NCBI GenBank assembly: GCA_963674475.2
Contig: CAXXFQ010000008.1
Span: 652,005-716,004, forward strand
DNA from: CAXXFQ01 sp963674475
GTDB lineage: Bacteria; Planctomycetota; Planctomycetia; Pirellulales; Thermoguttaceae
Direction: 5' to 3'
DNA length: 64,000 nt
Below are positions 38,719 through 46,585 of this stretch, one piece after another (the stretch's first letter is position 1; each line of letters opens with the position of its first letter). The notes beneath the pieces were generated by a model, which was not told where the DNA came from, ran no database searches, and saw nothing but the letters and a program-made list of their open reading frames with translations. Made by a program: the position numbers and the translations under genes.

Positions 38719-39402
38719 CTAGTCTTCACGAGCGGCTTGACCGTCGATAAAATCCTCGACCATTGAGACCACCTCGGGATGCCCATTGCTCAGTGCCAGT
38801 TGAAGTGGGGACTCTCCGGCCACGTTGACCGCTTGCCAATCGGCTCCGTATTCCAAGAGGGCCCGCATCACTTTGGCGTGTCCGGCGCTGGCGGCGAAAT
38901 GGGACGGCGTCCAACCCGATTTGGTTGTCAGATTGGGATCGGCGCCTCGTTCCAAAAGAAACCGAACCACGTTCAAACGTCCCTTGATGATCGCGGAGTG
39001 CAAAGCGGTCGAGCCATCGCCGGAAAATCGACTATTCGGGTCGGTCCCACGATCCAGCAGCAGTTCGGCCGTTTTGAGATGGCCTTCTGAACAGGCGTAA
39101 TGCAATGGAGGCCAGCCCTTTTCGACCTCGACCGTCGCGCCGGAGTCCAAAAGCAACCGGGCCACCTCGACTTGGTCCCAAAGGGCCGCGTATTGCAGCG
39201 GAGTGAAACCGATCCGGTCGACCCGATTGACCGAGTTCGGATCGGCCAAGAGGAATTGCTTGACCCGGCCGATTTTGCCACGGGAGACGGCCCGATGCAA
39301 AGGGGCGGTTCCCCGACGAATGTAGCGAACGACGGCCGTCATCGCGATCAGGAGAAGAACAAGCGGAATCAAGGCGATCAACCAGGCGGGGATCGATGAC
39401 AT
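38719..39402 (-). CDS. Membrane-anchored ankyrin-repeat protein
   Basis: After an N-terminal transmembrane helix (WLIALIPLVLLLIAMTAVV) there are about six ankyrin repeats, with typical units such as GFTPLQYAALWDQVEVARL, PPLHYACSEGHLKTAELLL and GWTPSHFAASAGHAKVMRA. Ankyrin repeats bind other proteins; the partner is not known. The product is 227 residues from ATG 39402; the frame opens at 39456. The ribosome site is weak. It is convergent with the exported protein gene at 37279-38607, with a 110-bp gap that shows no clear terminator. Confidence 0.87.
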   Translation of the reverse strand: MSSIPAWLIALIPLVLLLIAMTAVVRYIRRGTAPLHRAVSRGKIGRVKQFLLADPNSVNRVDRIGFTPLQYAALWDQVEVARLLLDSGATVEVEKGWPPLHYACSEGHLKTAELLLDRGTDPNSRFSGDGSTALHSAIIKGRLNVVRFLLERGADPNLTTKSGWTPSHFAASAGHAKVMRALLEYGADWQAVNVAGESPLQLALSNGHPEVVSMVEDFIDGQAARED

Positions 39403-39560
39403 GAAAAATAGTCTCACAGTAACGTGTTGTTTTTTACCGGAAGCGTTTGATGGCAAAGTGGAAGATTATTTCTTCTTCGTCCATACTATGAACCATTTTA
39501 CAGTGGGAATGTCAAGATCAGCTATCAAAAAAGGACGCTTGGTGTATTTTTGGGCCAACT

Positions 39561-39851
39561 TTAATCATTATCCAGTTTTGAAGCGAGGAAATCGGGGGAA
39601 ACGGCCTGAATCAGAAACCGTTTTTGCCGTGAAGTTTCCCCGCTGAGGAGGGAGAACCGGTTTTTGGGGAGCTGAAACGCTTTTGCCAGCAACGCGATGA
39701 TCGCCTTGTTCGCTTTTCCCTTTTCGGGGGCCTGGGTCACACTGACGCAGAGCATGCCGTCGTGTTCGCCCCGAATTTCGTTGCGACGGGCTGCCGCATG
39801 GGCTCGTACGGGCAAGATGGTTCCTTCCGAATGGGCTTCGAGCTGGATCAA
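39561..39851 (-). CDS. DUF167 (YggU-type) small protein
   Basis: A 96-residue member of the DUF167/YggU family: VRAHAAARRNEIRGEHDG, then VTQAPEKGKANKAIIALLAK and LLSGETSRQKRFLI are the family core. The function of the family is unknown. The upstream frame extends to a TTG at 39929, but the TTG at 39851 is preceded seven bases upstream by AGGAG (39859-39863), and that start puts the first strand (IQLEAHSEG) right where the family begins. This is a case where the ribosome site decides for a rare TTG start. Confidence 0.85.
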   Translation of the reverse strand: MIQLEAHSEGTILPVRAHAAARRNEIRGEHDGMLCVSVTQAPEKGKANKAIIALLAKAFQLPKNRFSLLSGETSRQKRFLIQAVSPDFLASKLDND

Positions 39852-40040
39852 GACGACACTCCTGGGGCGGGTGAGCGAAAGGGAGGGGGGGTGGTGAAGC
39901 AACGGACCTATTTTACGGAGTCGCTCCAATAAAAACCCTCCTCCCTATAATAGCAAAAGGACGACTGCCGAGACAATCGTCTTTTCGTTTTTTCTTTTCG
40001 GCCGTTTTCCCCAGATAATTTTCCGTTTTGGAAAAAGAGG

Positions 40041-41435
40041 TTATTTTTCCACGGCTTCGCGGGCTTCGCGGGCTTCGCGAGTCGGGTTCTCACGGCGTGA
40101 CTGAAATTCTTGAGCCGGATCCAGGCTGTGTCGCATCGCCATGGTGGCGACCGACATCGCGCCATTTTTCACGAGGACTTCGTCGGCCTTCGCATCTTTG
40201 TATCGGTCACGGACGGTCAGCACGGGTGGAACCGCTTGAATTCGAATCGATTTTAGCGCGTCAATCGGTAATCGTCCGGTGCCAACGGCGTGACCGATGA
40301 CCTTGCGAAGCAGTTTCAGATCGTCTTCGATCATATCTTGTTGGAGCCGGCCAAACATTTTCACGGCCGGTCCTTCGGCGATCATCGACGAGGAGTAATT
40401 GGCGCCCGACGCGTCACTGGTCAGCATGAATTCGGGCATAACCAACCGGCTGGCGATTGCGCGGAGTTCGGCTTGCAAAACAATGACGTAGCGGCTTGCG
40501 TCGAGCCCCATTGTCGGGAATTCGTAGTCGGTCCCGGCCGCCGCGTCGAGAATGGTTCCCGGTGCGTAACGTTTGTAGTGACTTGTTTGACCGGTTGCCG
40601 TGTTGGTCGCGGTCGTGTCGGCCCCGTTTTGGACGTACTGTTGCACGGTTGAGCGGGACCGGGCTCCGTGCTTCCGGATGATCGCGATGGCCGACTGGAT
40701 TTCGGAAACGACGCTCATGTTGCGAAGCAGTTTTTCGGCCCGAGCGAGATTCTTCCAAACCGGGAAGAAAAGGGGCGTTCCCCGTTTGACGTTCGCGTCG
40801 ACGTTCGCCTTGCGGTGTTGGATCTCGCGGGCGTCGATGAGTCGGCCGTCGATGAAATAGCCCAGTGCCGTTTCGACGTCGTCCGGTTCGGTGAGGATAC
40901 CGAACGACGCGGCCGGATCGCTTTTTTTCGTCTCGGGAGTGACGACTTGATCCGGCTCAACGAATCGAATGTGGGTTGTGCCCTCGGGGGCGAAAAAGAG
41001 TCGCAAAAAGGCCTCGCCGTCGCGGTCTTTTCGTCGGACGATCTCTTGTTGTCGAGCGTGCCAGCGGTTGGTTTCGATGAACGACTCGATCAACTCTTGA
41101 ACCTGTCGAGCCAGGGTTTTTCCATACTCGTCCAATTCGATCGGGATGACCCGATACTGATGCCCGGTCCCGACGATATAGCTGATCCGGTTTTCGTGTC
41201 CGTTGATCGCGAATTCATTGGTCGCCGCCAGATGTCGACAGCGGCCGCGAATCTCGTCGAGTTCCATGGGGGTGGTAATCGTCCCGGCGTTTCTTCCCCG
41301 GGCGTCGAGCTGAATCCAAGGCCGGTCGCCGTCATCATGGAACGGTTCCGTCGGATCGACCATGGAATTCCAAAGCAAATCGAACGCCTCGGTGAGTTCG
41401 GTTTTCCAAGCGGGAGTGGGCGTCGTGGTGTTCAT
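40041..41435 (-). CDS. Phage portal protein
   Basis: A 464-residue portal protein; portals form the dodecameric ring through which DNA enters the head. It has the family layout: an N-terminal region with ILRGRCRHLAATN-like helices, the central RDGEAFLRLFF and HIRFVEPDQV strand pair, the DAREIQHRKANVD region and the long helical stem ASRLVMPEFMLTSDASGAN. The C terminus has an ARE repeat (AREAREAVEK) encoded by a GCTTCGCGG-type triplet repeat. AAGGAG is seven bases before the ATG. It is the last gene of the island, and the expected head maturation protease and capsid genes are not found downstream. Confidence 0.85.
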   Translation of the reverse strand: MNTTTPTPAWKTELTEAFDLLWNSMVDPTEPFHDDGDRPWIQLDARGRNAGTITTPMELDEIRGRCRHLAATNEFAINGHENRISYIVGTGHQYRVIPIELDEYGKTLARQVQELIESFIETNRWHARQQEIVRRKDRDGEAFLRLFFAPEGTTHIRFVEPDQVVTPETKKSDPAASFGILTEPDDVETALGYFIDGRLIDAREIQHRKANVDANVKRGTPLFFPVWKNLARAEKLLRNMSVVSEIQSAIAIIRKHGARSRSTVQQYVQNGADTTATNTATGQTSHYKRYAPGTILDAAAGTDYEFPTMGLDASRYVIVLQAELRAIASRLVMPEFMLTSDASGANYSSSMIAEGPAVKMFGRLQQDMIEDDLKLLRKVIGHAVGTGRLPIDALKSIRIQAVPPVLTVRDRYKDAKADEVLVKNGAMSVATMAMRHSLDPAQEFQSRRENPTREAREAREAVEK

Positions 41436-41556
41436 GAGAGCTCCTTTTTAAAAATGCTTTCAAGCTCAAAAAGGGGGACTGCGTTTGAGTAGGCCAGATT
41501 GAGCACGATTCGGATTCAGGACGAAAAAAAGGTTTTTACAACCGGGCACGGCACGA

Positions 41557-43215
41557 CTAACCGACCGGCAACCGATCGCCTAAACGGTCGTTTGCCGATC
41601 CTCGGTCGTTGAGTTCGATCGCCAGACGGATCGCCATTTCCAGCGCGTCGGGGCCGTCGTCGTGATCGCCCATCGGGAAGCTACGCAGTTGGTCAACCAA
41701 GAGCCGGCAGGACGGACATCCGTTTTTGAATCGAATTCGCCCTGACGACAAATAGGGCCCGAGCCGTCGGATGCGGACCAGTTTATTCACCCGGTTGTCG
41801 ATCAAATACGGGGTAATGCCGACGAGGCCCTGGCGTCGGAATTCGTCGGTGAATTGTTGCCCCAACAGCTCTTGAAATTGGTTTGCTTCGATACCGAACG
41901 CGTCGGGTTGAAATCGACGAACCCACTCGACCCCGTCGGCCGTGATCTGATCGACCGGGCGACGGGCCAGGTCGGCTTCGACGTAAATCAATCCCCGCCG
42001 ATCGATCCCCAACGCGACCAGAGCCGAGTAGTCGCCCCGTCGGGAGTCGGCTCCCTTGCTCGGGTCCAGTGCCAACGTCTTGACCGCGAGCCGTTCGGGC
42101 CAGTCGTCGAACCAGATCGATTCGTCGAAGTACGATTCGGGCCATTCGCACTGGTCGGGGTTGATCGGCGAGTTCTGTTTTTCTCGTTCGAAGGCCGTTC
42201 GTCCACTTTCGGCCCGCATCCGCATGAGCGTGTAAAGGTCTTCCTCCTCAGGCCAAAGCAGCACGGCCCCTTCGTCCATCGCCGCGCGGTTGGTTTCGTA
42301 AAAAGCTCGGGCCGCATTGGCCCGATCGGGGCGGCTCAAGTCGCCATAGATCGTCTCCCACTTCTCCCAAAGCGACATTCGTTTTGGCCAGCTTTCGATT
42401 GCACGAAAGACACGCGACGTCCACCCGGCCGTTTGTACAAGTTCCATCGCGATCGCCTCGACGTGCAAAGCCGTGGCCAGATTGACCAAATTGGTCCGCT
42501 TGGTGCCCGCTTTCAAGAGCGTCCCATGAAACCAGTTCCGCGAGGCGTCCCGTGCGGCGGCCGAACGGATATGATCGTCGTTTTGCAAATCGTCGCAGAC
42601 GATCAACGTCGGTCGATGCGAGCGGAACCGGCGTCCCCGGAGTCGTTGCCCGGTGCCGAACGCCTCGACGACGGTGCCGTTTTTCAGCTGAATCGCCCCC
42701 TTGCGCCAAACCGGGCCCGCGCCGAACGTGTCCGGATACGCCGTGGCGATCGCGGAGTTTTCGGTCAATTCGACCTTGAGGTTTTCCAGGTGGGCGTGGG
42801 CCTGCGAACGGGTGTCGGAAAGGATCCAGATATACGGCTCGGTCCCTTCCAACGCCGCGCGAAGCGGGTAGGCCAAGGTTCCGATCGTCGATTTCGCTCC
42901 GCCACGCGGTCCCAAGATATTGAGCTTGGTCCCTTGATGCTCGTTCATCCGGTCGAGTTGCCCGGCCAACCAACGGTGCATTTTCGATGCAGGGCGGCAA
43001 AAATGTTTTGGCAAGAAACGTCGCGACCATGCGAGAAGGTCTTCTCGACTTTCGTTTCGATTGGTCTGTCGTCGAGTGTGGCGGTGTTGTCGAGCCATTT
43101 CGTCGTGCAAGTCACGCAAGAGTCGACAAACCTGCCCCTCCGCAATTCCGTCGATCCACGGGACCATCGGACGAGGGCGTTGTTTCTTTTTTGAGGAAGC
43201 CATTTTTGCCTTCAT
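41557..43215 (-). CDS. Phage terminase large subunit
   Basis: A 552-residue packaging motor. The ATPase domain has Walker A LGPRGGAKST, a variant typical of terminases, and Walker B TLIVCDDLQ with the catalytic Asp-Asp. The C-terminal RNase H-like nuclease carries ALDPSKGADSRRGDYSALV and DHDDGPDALEMAIRL, with Asp residues positioned as metal ligands. It lies 6 bp after the small subunit gene on the same strand, which suggests translational linkage. M1 (43215) and M5 (43203) are both possible starts. Confidence 0.92.
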   Translation of the reverse strand: MKAKMASSKKKQRPRPMVPWIDGIAEGQVCRLLRDLHDEMARQHRHTRRQTNRNESREDLLAWSRRFLPKHFCRPASKMHRWLAGQLDRMNEHQGTKLNILGPRGGAKSTIGTLAYPLRAALEGTEPYIWILSDTRSQAHAHLENLKVELTENSAIATAYPDTFGAGPVWRKGAIQLKNGTVVEAFGTGQRLRGRRFRSHRPTLIVCDDLQNDDHIRSAAARDASRNWFHGTLLKAGTKRTNLVNLATALHVEAIAMELVQTAGWTSRVFRAIESWPKRMSLWEKWETIYGDLSRPDRANAARAFYETNRAAMDEGAVLLWPEEEDLYTLMRMRAESGRTAFEREKQNSPINPDQCEWPESYFDESIWFDDWPERLAVKTLALDPSKGADSRRGDYSALVALGIDRRGLIYVEADLARRPVDQITADGVEWVRRFQPDAFGIEANQFQELLGQQFTDEFRRQGLVGITPYLIDNRVNKLVRIRRLGPYLSSGRIRFKNGCPSCRLLVDQLRSFPMGDHDDGPDALEMAIRLAIELNDRGSANDRLGDRLPVG

Positions 43216-43221
43216 TTCGTA

Positions 43222-43686
43222 TTACTCGCTTGAAACCTTCTTCTCCTTGCGACGCAGTTCGGCCGTCAACGAGTCGAGCCGCTTGAGGACCCGTTTGCGG
43301 TAACGGACCGTCGGGACTTCCTCGACAATGATCTGGGCGAACCGGGCCAGGAGTTGGCCGACCTGTTTGACCGTGATCGCGTCGGGGCTTCGTGCGGCGT
43401 ACGCTTCGGGGTGAGTCCGTTCAAGGGCCCATGCCGCGGCACGCCAATACTGGGCCTTTTTGGCCGCCTCTTGGATATTCTTGAGATAACCAATCTCGAC
43501 CGCCTGCTCCGAACGGCTCAGCGCTTCGGTAAACGTGGGGTCACGCTGGGCCGTAGCGGCGATGGTCGACGGAGAACAATTGACATACCGGGCCGCCGTC
43601 CGTCGACTTCCTCCGATGGACAGGATGGCCAGAATTTCACGACGTTTCATTTCGTCCAGAACGGGACGTCTTCCACATTTCGCCAC
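43222..43686 (-). CDS. Phage terminase small subunit-like protein
   Basis: A 154-residue protein with an N-terminal helix-turn-helix (EILAILSIGGSRRTAARYVNCSP), then helical regions FTEALSRSEQAVEIGYL and YWRAAAWALER. That arrangement, together with its place directly before the large subunit, points to DNA recognition during packaging. The start is GTG 43686 with AAGGA nine bases upstream. The C-terminal 40 residues are very basic. The family match is weaker than that of the large subunit. Confidence 0.75.
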   Translation of the reverse strand: MAKCGRRPVLDEMKRREILAILSIGGSRRTAARYVNCSPSTIAATAQRDPTFTEALSRSEQAVEIGYLKNIQEAAKKAQYWRAAAWALERTHPEAYAARSPDAITVKQVGQLLARFAQIIVEEVPTVRYRKRVLKRLDSLTAELRRKEKKVSSE

Positions 43687-43768
43687 GCGAGATTTCCTTA
43701 TGGGGGGTGAACGGGGAGCCTCAGTTGAACCAGCTTGCCGACTTTTCCTTTTGGGCGAACCCAGTTTC

Positions 43769-44842
43769 TTAAGTAAATTCGAACGAAACGACGGCTCGGC
43801 CGATCGAGCCGCGATAACCTTGGATAAATTTTTCGACCTCTTTTTTGCCTCCCGTTTTTTGAACGCTCACGGCTCGCCATTTGGTTGATCGCCGACCGTG
43901 GGCGATCACGGCCGGGTGGCTGGCGGTGATGCTGAAGCGGTTTCCTTCACTCCGATAAAGCTGCCCGAGCGTTTCGATAAACCGCATACCGATCCCGACG
44001 CCCTGGTAATCGGGCAACGTGACGACCCGACTGACACGCCAATGTTTTCGCTTGCCGATCTGGTGCAATAGTGCGCAAAAGGCGACCGGTTCTCCTCGCC
44101 AAACAGCCACGTAACATCGGGAGATCGGGCTGAGCGATCCGCTTAAATAGTGATGACGCTTAAACAGGCTCCAGAGAGACTTGTTGCATCGATAGACTTC
44201 AAGCCGGATTTCCGGACGCTGAAGACAGCTCCGAGCGAATTGACACTGGGCCATGTCGATCGTCCAGTCCGGTTCGAGCCATTCGGCCACATCGTAATGA
44301 CAGGTCACCGCGACAAACCGACACGGGATCTTTTCGCTACGAATTCCTTTGGCGATCGCCGCCGAACCGATCCGGGCGACATTGCGATCGACGACGCTGG
44401 TAAATTCATCGAACGCGACGAGTCCCTCTCCGGCACCGCCGAGCGCTCGGGCCAAGTCACAGCGGAACCGTTCGCCGCCCGATAAAACCGAGTACGGCTT
44501 GATCCAACTTGGCGGGGAACTAAACCCGACGGCGGTAAACAGCCCGGTGATCTCTTTGATCGGCCGGTCGCCCAGTCCGTCGACCACCGCGCGGTCGTCG
44601 GGCCATGGCGGGTTGTCGTAGAGCGACTGGCCAAAAAGGCGTCGGGCCATCGTGCTTTTCCCGCTACCCGACGGGCCGACAATCAGCCCGATTTTCCAGT
44701 CGTCACCCAAATCGTCGGGCATGTCGACCGAAAACGTCTGGCTCGTCTTTTGGTCGAGCGGGACGTCGAACATCCCGGCGACCTGCTGGACGCGGAACGA
44801 GTCGTGGACGGGGCAGCTTACGGTGGTTTCTATGGTTGGCAT
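43769..44842 (-). CDS. ABC-type ATPase fused to a GNAT acetyltransferase-like domain
   Basis: A 357-residue two-domain protein. Residues about 45-195 form an ABC ATPase: Walker A GPSGSGKST (56-64), signature LSGGERFR (120-127), Walker B VAFDEF with catalytic Glu-146, and H-loop His-182 in TCHYDV. No transmembrane part is present and no coiled coil interrupts it, so it is not a transporter or a Rad50-type protein. Residues about 212-330 look like a GNAT fold, with HHYLSGSLSP, VAVWRGEPVAF and the acetyl-CoA loop LPDYQGVGIGMRF (276-288). The pair resembles Mom-like enzymes of phages (phage Mu Mom is a GNAT enzyme that makes a carbamoylmethyl-type adenine). That function is an inference. It lies between ParB and terminase. 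Confidence 0.85.
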   Translation of the reverse strand: MPTIETTVSCPVHDSFRVQQVAGMFDVPLDQKTSQTFSVDMPDDLGDDWKIGLIVGPSGSGKSTMARRLFGQSLYDNPPWPDDRAVVDGLGDRPIKEITGLFTAVGFSSPPSWIKPYSVLSGGERFRCDLARALGGAGEGLVAFDEFTSVVDRNVARIGSAAIAKGIRSEKIPCRFVAVTCHYDVAEWLEPDWTIDMAQCQFARSCLQRPEIRLEVYRCNKSLWSLFKRHHYLSGSLSPISRCYVAVWRGEPVAFCALLHQIGKRKHWRVSRVVTLPDYQGVGIGMRFIETLGQLYRSEGNRFSITASHPAVIAHGRRSTKWRAVSVQKTGGKKEVEKFIQGYRGSIGRAVVSFEFT

Positions 44843-44860
44843 CTTTTCCCTTTCGAGAGA

Positions 44861-45424
44861 TTACAGGGTCAGCAACCGGCACTTGAATCCTTCGGCACCG
44901 AGCCGTTCGTAGAGCGTTTGCTGCTGTCCTTCGTCGGCACACTCGACGACCACTTGAAACGCCTCGGGGATATCGACCTCGGGCCGGATGCTTTGGTCCG
45001 ACTCCAAATCGACCGTCGCGGTGTCTTCATTGAGCATCCCGTCGAGCAATTTTTGAAGCGACTCGTTTTGCGTTTCAAAGCCGTCGGTCAGCGAGGTCAA
45101 CATCTCCTGGTTCGTTTCGGCCAGTTCAGCCAACGGATCGTGCAGCGCCAGCAGTTTGTCCGTTTCCTGGTCGTCGAGGTCGAGGATCAGGACCGGGACA
45201 TCCATCTCCGGCGTGGTTTCGGCCCGAAGGTGTCCGTCGATCAACTGAAGCGATCCGTCGTCGAGCCGGCGGGTCAGCAGGGCGTCGGAATACCCGATTT
45301 CGGACAAGATACCCATCAGCGCGTTGCGTTGGGCCTCGGGGTGGGCCCGCCAATTTTTCGGGTGCGGTTTGAGTGTTCCCGCTCGCACCCGTTTGAATTC
45401 CTTAATACGATCGCGTATTTGCAT
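44861..45424 (-). CDS. ParB/sulfiredoxin-like domain protein (phage)
   Basis: A 187-residue protein. The N-terminal ParB-like fold has LKPHPKNWRAHPEAQ and IDGHLRAET (about 62-70), the box that binds a nucleotide phosphate in ParB and sulfiredoxin. The C-terminal QVVVECADEGQQQTLYERL and GFKCRLLTL resemble the end of phage ParB-type nuclease proteins. The start at ATG 45424 is preferred to 45478. It lies 18 bp upstream of the ABC-GNAT gene, so the two are probably co-transcribed. It could be a nuclease, CTPase or DNA-binding protein; the sequence does not decide. Confidence 0.82.
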   Translation of the reverse strand: MQIRDRIKEFKRVRAGTLKPHPKNWRAHPEAQRNALMGILSEIGYSDALLTRRLDDGSLQLIDGHLRAETTPEMDVPVLILDLDDQETDKLLALHDPLAELAETNQEMLTSLTDGFETQNESLQKLLDGMLNEDTATVDLESDQSIRPEVDIPEAFQVVVECADEGQQQTLYERLGAEGFKCRLLTL

Positions 45425-45488
45425 TTTTTGATATTTCGTTGGTTGAAGTAAATGGTTTCTTCTTGAAGAGAGCCTCAAAAAAGTAAGG

Positions 45489-45743
45489 TTATTCCAGTTC
45501 GCCGAGGCGTCGATGAAGGTGGTCGATCTGTTCGGCGTTCATTTCCAATCGGGCGTCGTGTCGGACGCAGACGGCGGCCATCTGCTCGCCCGACTCGGCC
45601 AGCTTGTCCAGTTTTCGCGAGACCATTTTCATCCGATCGGCCAACACGGCCAGCTTGGCGTGGACCATGAACATCCAAGGCCCCAATGCCAAGACGGCGG
45701 CCGTGACGATCTTGATCAAAAAACTCCACTCTTCAAAAGTCAT
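45489..45743 (-). CDS. Small membrane protein of the phage island, holin-like
   Basis: An 84-residue protein. One hydrophobic segment (FLIKIVTAAVLALGPWMFMV) is followed by an amphipathic coiled helix (KLDKLAESGEQMAAVCV) and a charged C terminus. Such one-helix proteins with a coiled tail in phage operons are often spanins, holin-like proteins or stabilisers of a DNA machine. I cannot choose between these. The ribosome site is weak. Confidence 0.55.
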   Translation of the reverse strand: MTFEEWSFLIKIVTAAVLALGPWMFMVHAKLAVLADRMKMVSRKLDKLAESGEQMAAVCVRHDARLEMNAEQIDHLHRRLGELE

Positions 45744-45813
45744 TTTTTCGTGTGGGTCTTTGCTTTCTTTCAGTCTGTCGGTAGTGAGCGAGCGTGACGG
45801 GCGGCTACTGGGT

Positions 45814-46503
45814 TTATTGGTTCGACGTAATGTTGGAAACCGCAGTGACGGCTTCTCGATTCGGACTGGCGACGACGCCGCGTGGTTCTTCGCTCGGTCG
45901 GACGCCGTGGGGGATCGGCAATCGGTTTTCGTCTCCGCCGAACGAGACGCAGATGTCGAACATCTCCGATAGCGAGGAGTAAAGCATCAACGACTCGCGC
46001 GGCGTGATCCGATAGGTCGCGTACCGGCTGTCGAGTCGGGTCGCCTCGACGATGTGTTGGTCCATCGCCGTGACGAACATCCGCGCGTCGACGTTGCGAA
46101 GGTTGACGTCACTCAGAAGCGGGATATTCGGGTCCGAGCCGTCGAGCCGATAGGGCAAATCGAACTCGCGTCCGGCCGGTCGCGCCACCTCGTCACCCAA
46201 GGGGCTGGTGTCGTTCACGTCGTCCGGCAGCCGAATCGACAGGTCGCGGGCCCGCGCTTCGAGCGTTTTGATATCGGTTTTTTCCGGGTTGTGGGTAATC
46301 TTGCGGCGCAGGTAGTCCAGCTGAATGAGATGCTCGATCATGAAATCGTTCGTCGCCGTGTCCCACCCACTTTGCACGCCGAACTCGCCGTCTTGGAGGA
46401 TCTGGCCGCGAAACAACAGGCCGTGTCCGACATAGGTGTGGATCGAACGGTTTCGAAATCGAGTGATCGCGTCTTGAAACGTGTCTTGGCCGAGAACGGT
46501 CAT
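45814..46503 (-). CDS. Phage-island protein of unknown function
   Basis: A 229-residue soluble protein that I do not recognise. AAGGAG lies eight bases before the ATG at 46503, which fixes the start (the frame opens at 46572). It contains mixed helical and strand stretches with no motif that I can name, has no Cys in a recognisable motif and is Asp-rich. It lies between the protease and the small membrane protein, with gaps of 70-80 bp. Capsid- or neck-related and regulatory roles are both possible. Confidence 0.6.
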   Translation of the reverse strand: MTVLGQDTFQDAITRFRNRSIHTYVGHGLLFRGQILQDGEFGVQSGWDTATNDFMIEHLIQLDYLRRKITHNPEKTDIKTLEARARDLSIRLPDDVNDTSPLGDEVARPAGREFDLPYRLDGSDPNIPLLSDVNLRNVDARMFVTAMDQHIVEATRLDSRYATYRITPRESLMLYSSLSEMFDICVSFGGDENRLPIPHGVRPSEEPRGVVASPNREAVTAVSNITSNQ

Positions 46504-46585
46504 GGGCGTAAACTCCTTGGTTTGGAAAAATTTATTGAAGGATTGAAGTTGATTCGATTTTGATGATACCAATACCCGGCGACGC

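Noticed and set aside
40055..40085. Triplet repeat GCTTCGCGG as a regulatory element
   Set aside because: It encodes the AREARE end of the portal protein and needs no other explanation.
41854..43194. 446-codon frame antisense to the terminase large subunit
   Set aside because: It is a shadow frame; the minus strand encodes all terminase motifs.
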